The notes under the pieces: generated by a model
The model's input: the letters and a program-made list of their open reading frames with translations, nothing else
Databases searched by the model: none
What the model was told of the DNA's origin: nothing
Part shown: in pieces, positions 61,515 to 64,000 of the stretch
How the letters are laid out: the number at the start of each line of letters is the position of its first letter
Position numbering within the stretch: the stretch's first letter is position 1
Translations under genes and position numbers: made by a program
Assembly: GCA_963556495.2 (NCBI GenBank)
Contig: OY747705.1
Span: 24,737,001 to 24,801,000 of the forward strand
Length of the DNA: 64,000 nucleotides
Source: Valencia hispanica
Lineage: Eukaryota > Chordata > Actinopteri > Cyprinodontiformes > Valenciidae
Direction: 5' to 3'

Positions 61515-61690
61515 GTGCTGGAGCGCCACATGGCTCAGAGGAAGAGCAGGGGCACCATATATAGAAGCTACAGTCCTCAATGCAGTGGTTCCTGGTTCTA
61601 TCCCCGGGCCATTTGCTGAATGTCTTCCCCTTCTACCTGTCAAGCTGCTGTTAAATAAAGACCACTATCACCATAAAAACCTTTAAAAAC
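61515..61690 (+). mobile_element. tRNA-derived SINE-like repeat
   Basis: A box A-like tggctcagaggaagagcagg and a box B-like ggttctatccccgggcc are spaced as in a tRNA promoter. They are followed by atttgctgaatgtcttcccc and a tail gttaaataaagaccactatc. I know this order from a common teleost tRNA-SINE. Confidence 0.7.
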
Positions 61691-63449
61691 AAGAAAAAGA
61701 TGAAGTATCTCCAAGAATGATCTTACATTAGAGTAGCTGTTTATTCCCAAATAGAAATTTGCTTAACGTTACAAGAGAGGGATGGGTTCAGTACAAGTCT
61801 CCTAATCTAATAAATATCTTTGTTAGTTGCTACTTTCATCTAAATCTTACCACCATGTTGCTGTACAAGTCTGCATGGGTGGCTGAGTATAAGAATAAAA
61901 CTGATATTTTATAAAGGTTCTTCTGACCATTATCAAGCAACACTGTTTTCTTGTTTTCAATGTTAAAAACAAATAAAAATCAAACAGATTTCATTTGTGT
62001 CTAAAACTGATGATAAATGTTAACGTTATGAGAGCTAAGTGTTCTTAAAGTCACTGGGAACTCTGACCTACCTCTAATGTGTAATATGAGGGTTCAAATC
62101 ATGTTAATGAGTTTAGATTTACTTTTTTTGATTTTGTTTGAGTTAATGAACCAAAACACCATTAGAGACTTCCTGTAAAAGCCCAAAAAGTGCTCAAATT
62201 TGATCTGTAAGAGGGTCCTGGGAGGTCAGGTTCAATGTTTGCATGCGACTCTCTAATTGTCTAAGACAGTAATTGGAAACAACAGAGACAGTGTGAAATA
62301 ACAGAAAGCTCAGATGTTTTATACACCTTTATGTCTATCTGCAGATTGTATTTCATCGCAACACAAGAAAGAAAGGTCTTTTTGTCGAGGACAACTCCAG
62401 AAAAAGTTGGCAGGAGGAAAAACGAATGAAGAAATACAAAATAGGGAAAGAAAAAGACAGATGGTGGGCTATCGATTTGTTGGAGTTGGCTCAGTCTGGC
62501 ATCGCAGCAGGAAGCTCTCTGATATCCCCTCTAAAGGAGAGAACAGAGGAATGTTCACACAAGTTTCTTCATTCATTTTTATTTCACTCTCCATCTCCAG
62601 CGGTGCTTTTTGAAAGTACTCTTTCCATCTTTTATTTTTTTAGGGGTTCTTTTCTTTGCTGTTACATCTTTCGCTTTCTTGCTTTGTTTTTCACCTCTCC
62701 CCGTTTCTCTGCATCTTTTCCAGCAGCTGGATGATTAGCATTCTCTCTGTACATATAATTGATTCCTCATGCCTTCCTCTTGTGAAAATGTCATTCATAA
62801 TTCTATGTGAAAGCTGGCTGACTGGCTTATTGGTTTGCTGTTTGGCTGTTTGACTGGCTGGCGGTGGGGCAAAGTGGCCGGTGACCCATTTGTAGCAGAT
62901 ACAAAGAGACTGAGAACCAAATCTGATTATAGCAACCAGATCAGGCTCTTTGTGAAACAACTGGCCTAAGCTAGACCCAGTCTAAGCTGTGATTCATCCT
63001 TCAGTGTATTTTAGACTTTTTAATTTATGTCTTTCGAACAACATTAAGCTATTTGTGTTGTTTGAGGGTCAAGATGAAGAAGGGAAGGGACTTTACAGAT
63101 GTTGCCCTGTGGAAGTATGTGTGCAGTGTCCTGAAAAAAGAACGACCCAGCTCACTCTGATACTCCTAAATCAAATTCAATCCAACAATCAGTACCATGA
63201 AAACTAAGGAACACAGGCAGGTCAGGTATCAGTTTGTGAAGAACTTTAAAGCAGGGTTAGGTTTTAAAATTATATTGAAAGCTTTGGAGGACTAGTTGTG
63301 CACTCCACAATTTTGGCTTTCGTGGAAGGGTGGCAAGGAGAACAAAGTTGTTCAAAGAAAGATGTAATAAGTCATGTTTACCGTTTACCACAAACATTGT
63401 TAGGGGCACATCAATCATAGAAGAAAGTGCCCTCGGAGAGATGAGATCA

Positions 63450-63605
63450 AAATTGAAAGCTGACAGTGCACACCCCCTAAATAAACCGTATCTACTGTAA
63501 CATACAATTTAAATGAAAAATTCAAAACCACGCATCATTTACTTTCCACTACATGATTAAATACTTGAAGTTCGAGGGGGAACAGCACTTTTGCAAAGCC
63601 TGGAT
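63450..63605 (+). repeat. Possible Tc1-like 3' end fragment
   Basis: The stretch gtgcacaccccctaaataaa, accacgcatcatttactttc, cactacatgattaaatac and gaacagcacttttgcaaagc resembles the non-coding right end of the Tc1 subfamily at 58,150-59,010. No transposase sequence precedes it. Confidence 0.4.
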
Positions 63606-64000
63606 ATTCAAAATGTTTCAAAGGTAACTAGAGCTGTACAATCTTTGGAAAACAATTGCACTATTGGAAAAGTTATGAGATCATGCAAAAAGAAACAAAA
63701 TTGTCCTCGATTTAATCTTTGTTTCCCATTCTCATAATTTCCCGTGAGATTAATAGTTTTGGCCACTGAAATCTATATCAGGGTTTAGGCATCAAGGGCA
63801 GTGAAAGTCCATCCAATGGAACAAATATAACATTGGCTTGTAGAGCATTCATGCATGTCACTGGAAATGTAATCGCCTATCAAATCTCTAAGCAGACCTT
63901 TCCAAATGTGGTATTGCACACTTTGCTAGTGGGGTGACTGTGATTAGAAATATTTTTGCAACTCTAAAGATAATGGAAAACAATTAGGCTAAAGTAAGCT

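Larger units (their letters stand above)
49713..64000 (-). other. tle2: TLE gene intron 1 (partial; exon 1 not found)
   Basis: This is sequence upstream of the exon 2 acceptor on the minus strand. TLE exon 1 is normally a very short coding piece (M-Y/F-P-Q-x-R-H-P) in a CpG-rich promoter. Neither a matching ATG segment ending at a donor in phase 0 nor a CpG island is visible, so exon 1 probably lies beyond 64,000. The stretch holds the CA microsatellite, repeat copies and Tc1 remnants listed separately. In 53,000-55,090, 55,860-58,140, 59,860-61,510 and 61,700-63,440 I recognise no genes. Confidence 0.75.

Overview
This window is intronic vertebrate DNA, almost certainly from a ray-finned (teleost) fish. 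It carries three small coding exons of one Groucho/TLE co-repressor gene on the minus strand. They encode the start of the Q (tetramerisation) domain: exon 2 at 49,615-49,712 (98 bp), exon 3 at 47,997-48,060 (64 bp) and exon 4 at 20,431-20,475 (45 bp). All have AG/GT splice sites and join in phase. The signature before the Q domain (P-L-Q-x-G-Q-x-F-K-F-x-x-L-E) fits TLE2 better than TLE1, TLE3 or TLE4, so tle2 is the best paralog guess. Exon 1 is expected beyond 64,000 and exon 5 below position 1; I found neither. I see no other host gene, no rRNA, no convincing functional tRNA and no CRISPR array.

Layout from left to right. Positions 1-20,430 are intron 4 (partial). It holds a broken Tc1-like element (25-1,170), a LINE-type repeat tail (2,338-3,005), several MITEs (3.5, 6.9, 8.6-9.2 and 15.8-16.5 kb), a second decayed Tc1 copy (9.6-10.5 kb), a three-level nest of transposons (12,860-14,336) and an L2-like LINE 3' half (18.7-20.1 kb). 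Positions 20,476-47,996 are intron 3 (27.5 kb). It holds an internally deleted LINE (24.4-25.0 kb), a hAT element keeping a transposase N-terminus (29.9-30.6 kb), a 2.3-kb element with about 365-bp inverted repeats (31.5-33.8 kb), a repeat with a phased ACTAGT array (37.9-39.3 kb) and a Tc1 remnant (39.4-40.5 kb). Positions 48,061-49,614 are intron 2. It contains a tRNA-SINE-like repeat split by a hAT MITE with an 8-bp target duplication, and a 24-bp copy of exon 2 sequence. Positions 49,713-64,000 are intron 1 (partial), with a long TG/CA microsatellite 54 bp from the exon 2 acceptor, a second copy of the ACTAGT repeat and further Tc1, LINE and SINE remnants.

The fish assignment rests on the exon sequences plus many repeat families I know from teleost genomes (Tc1 graveyard, L2-like LINE tails, the 'tatagcgccaattcacaac' tail, tRNA-SINEs). 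Family names for repeats come from memory of consensus sequences, not from a search. Only the three exons are host protein-coding; every other long open frame I examined is either a decayed transposase or reverse transcriptase, or a low-complexity tract.
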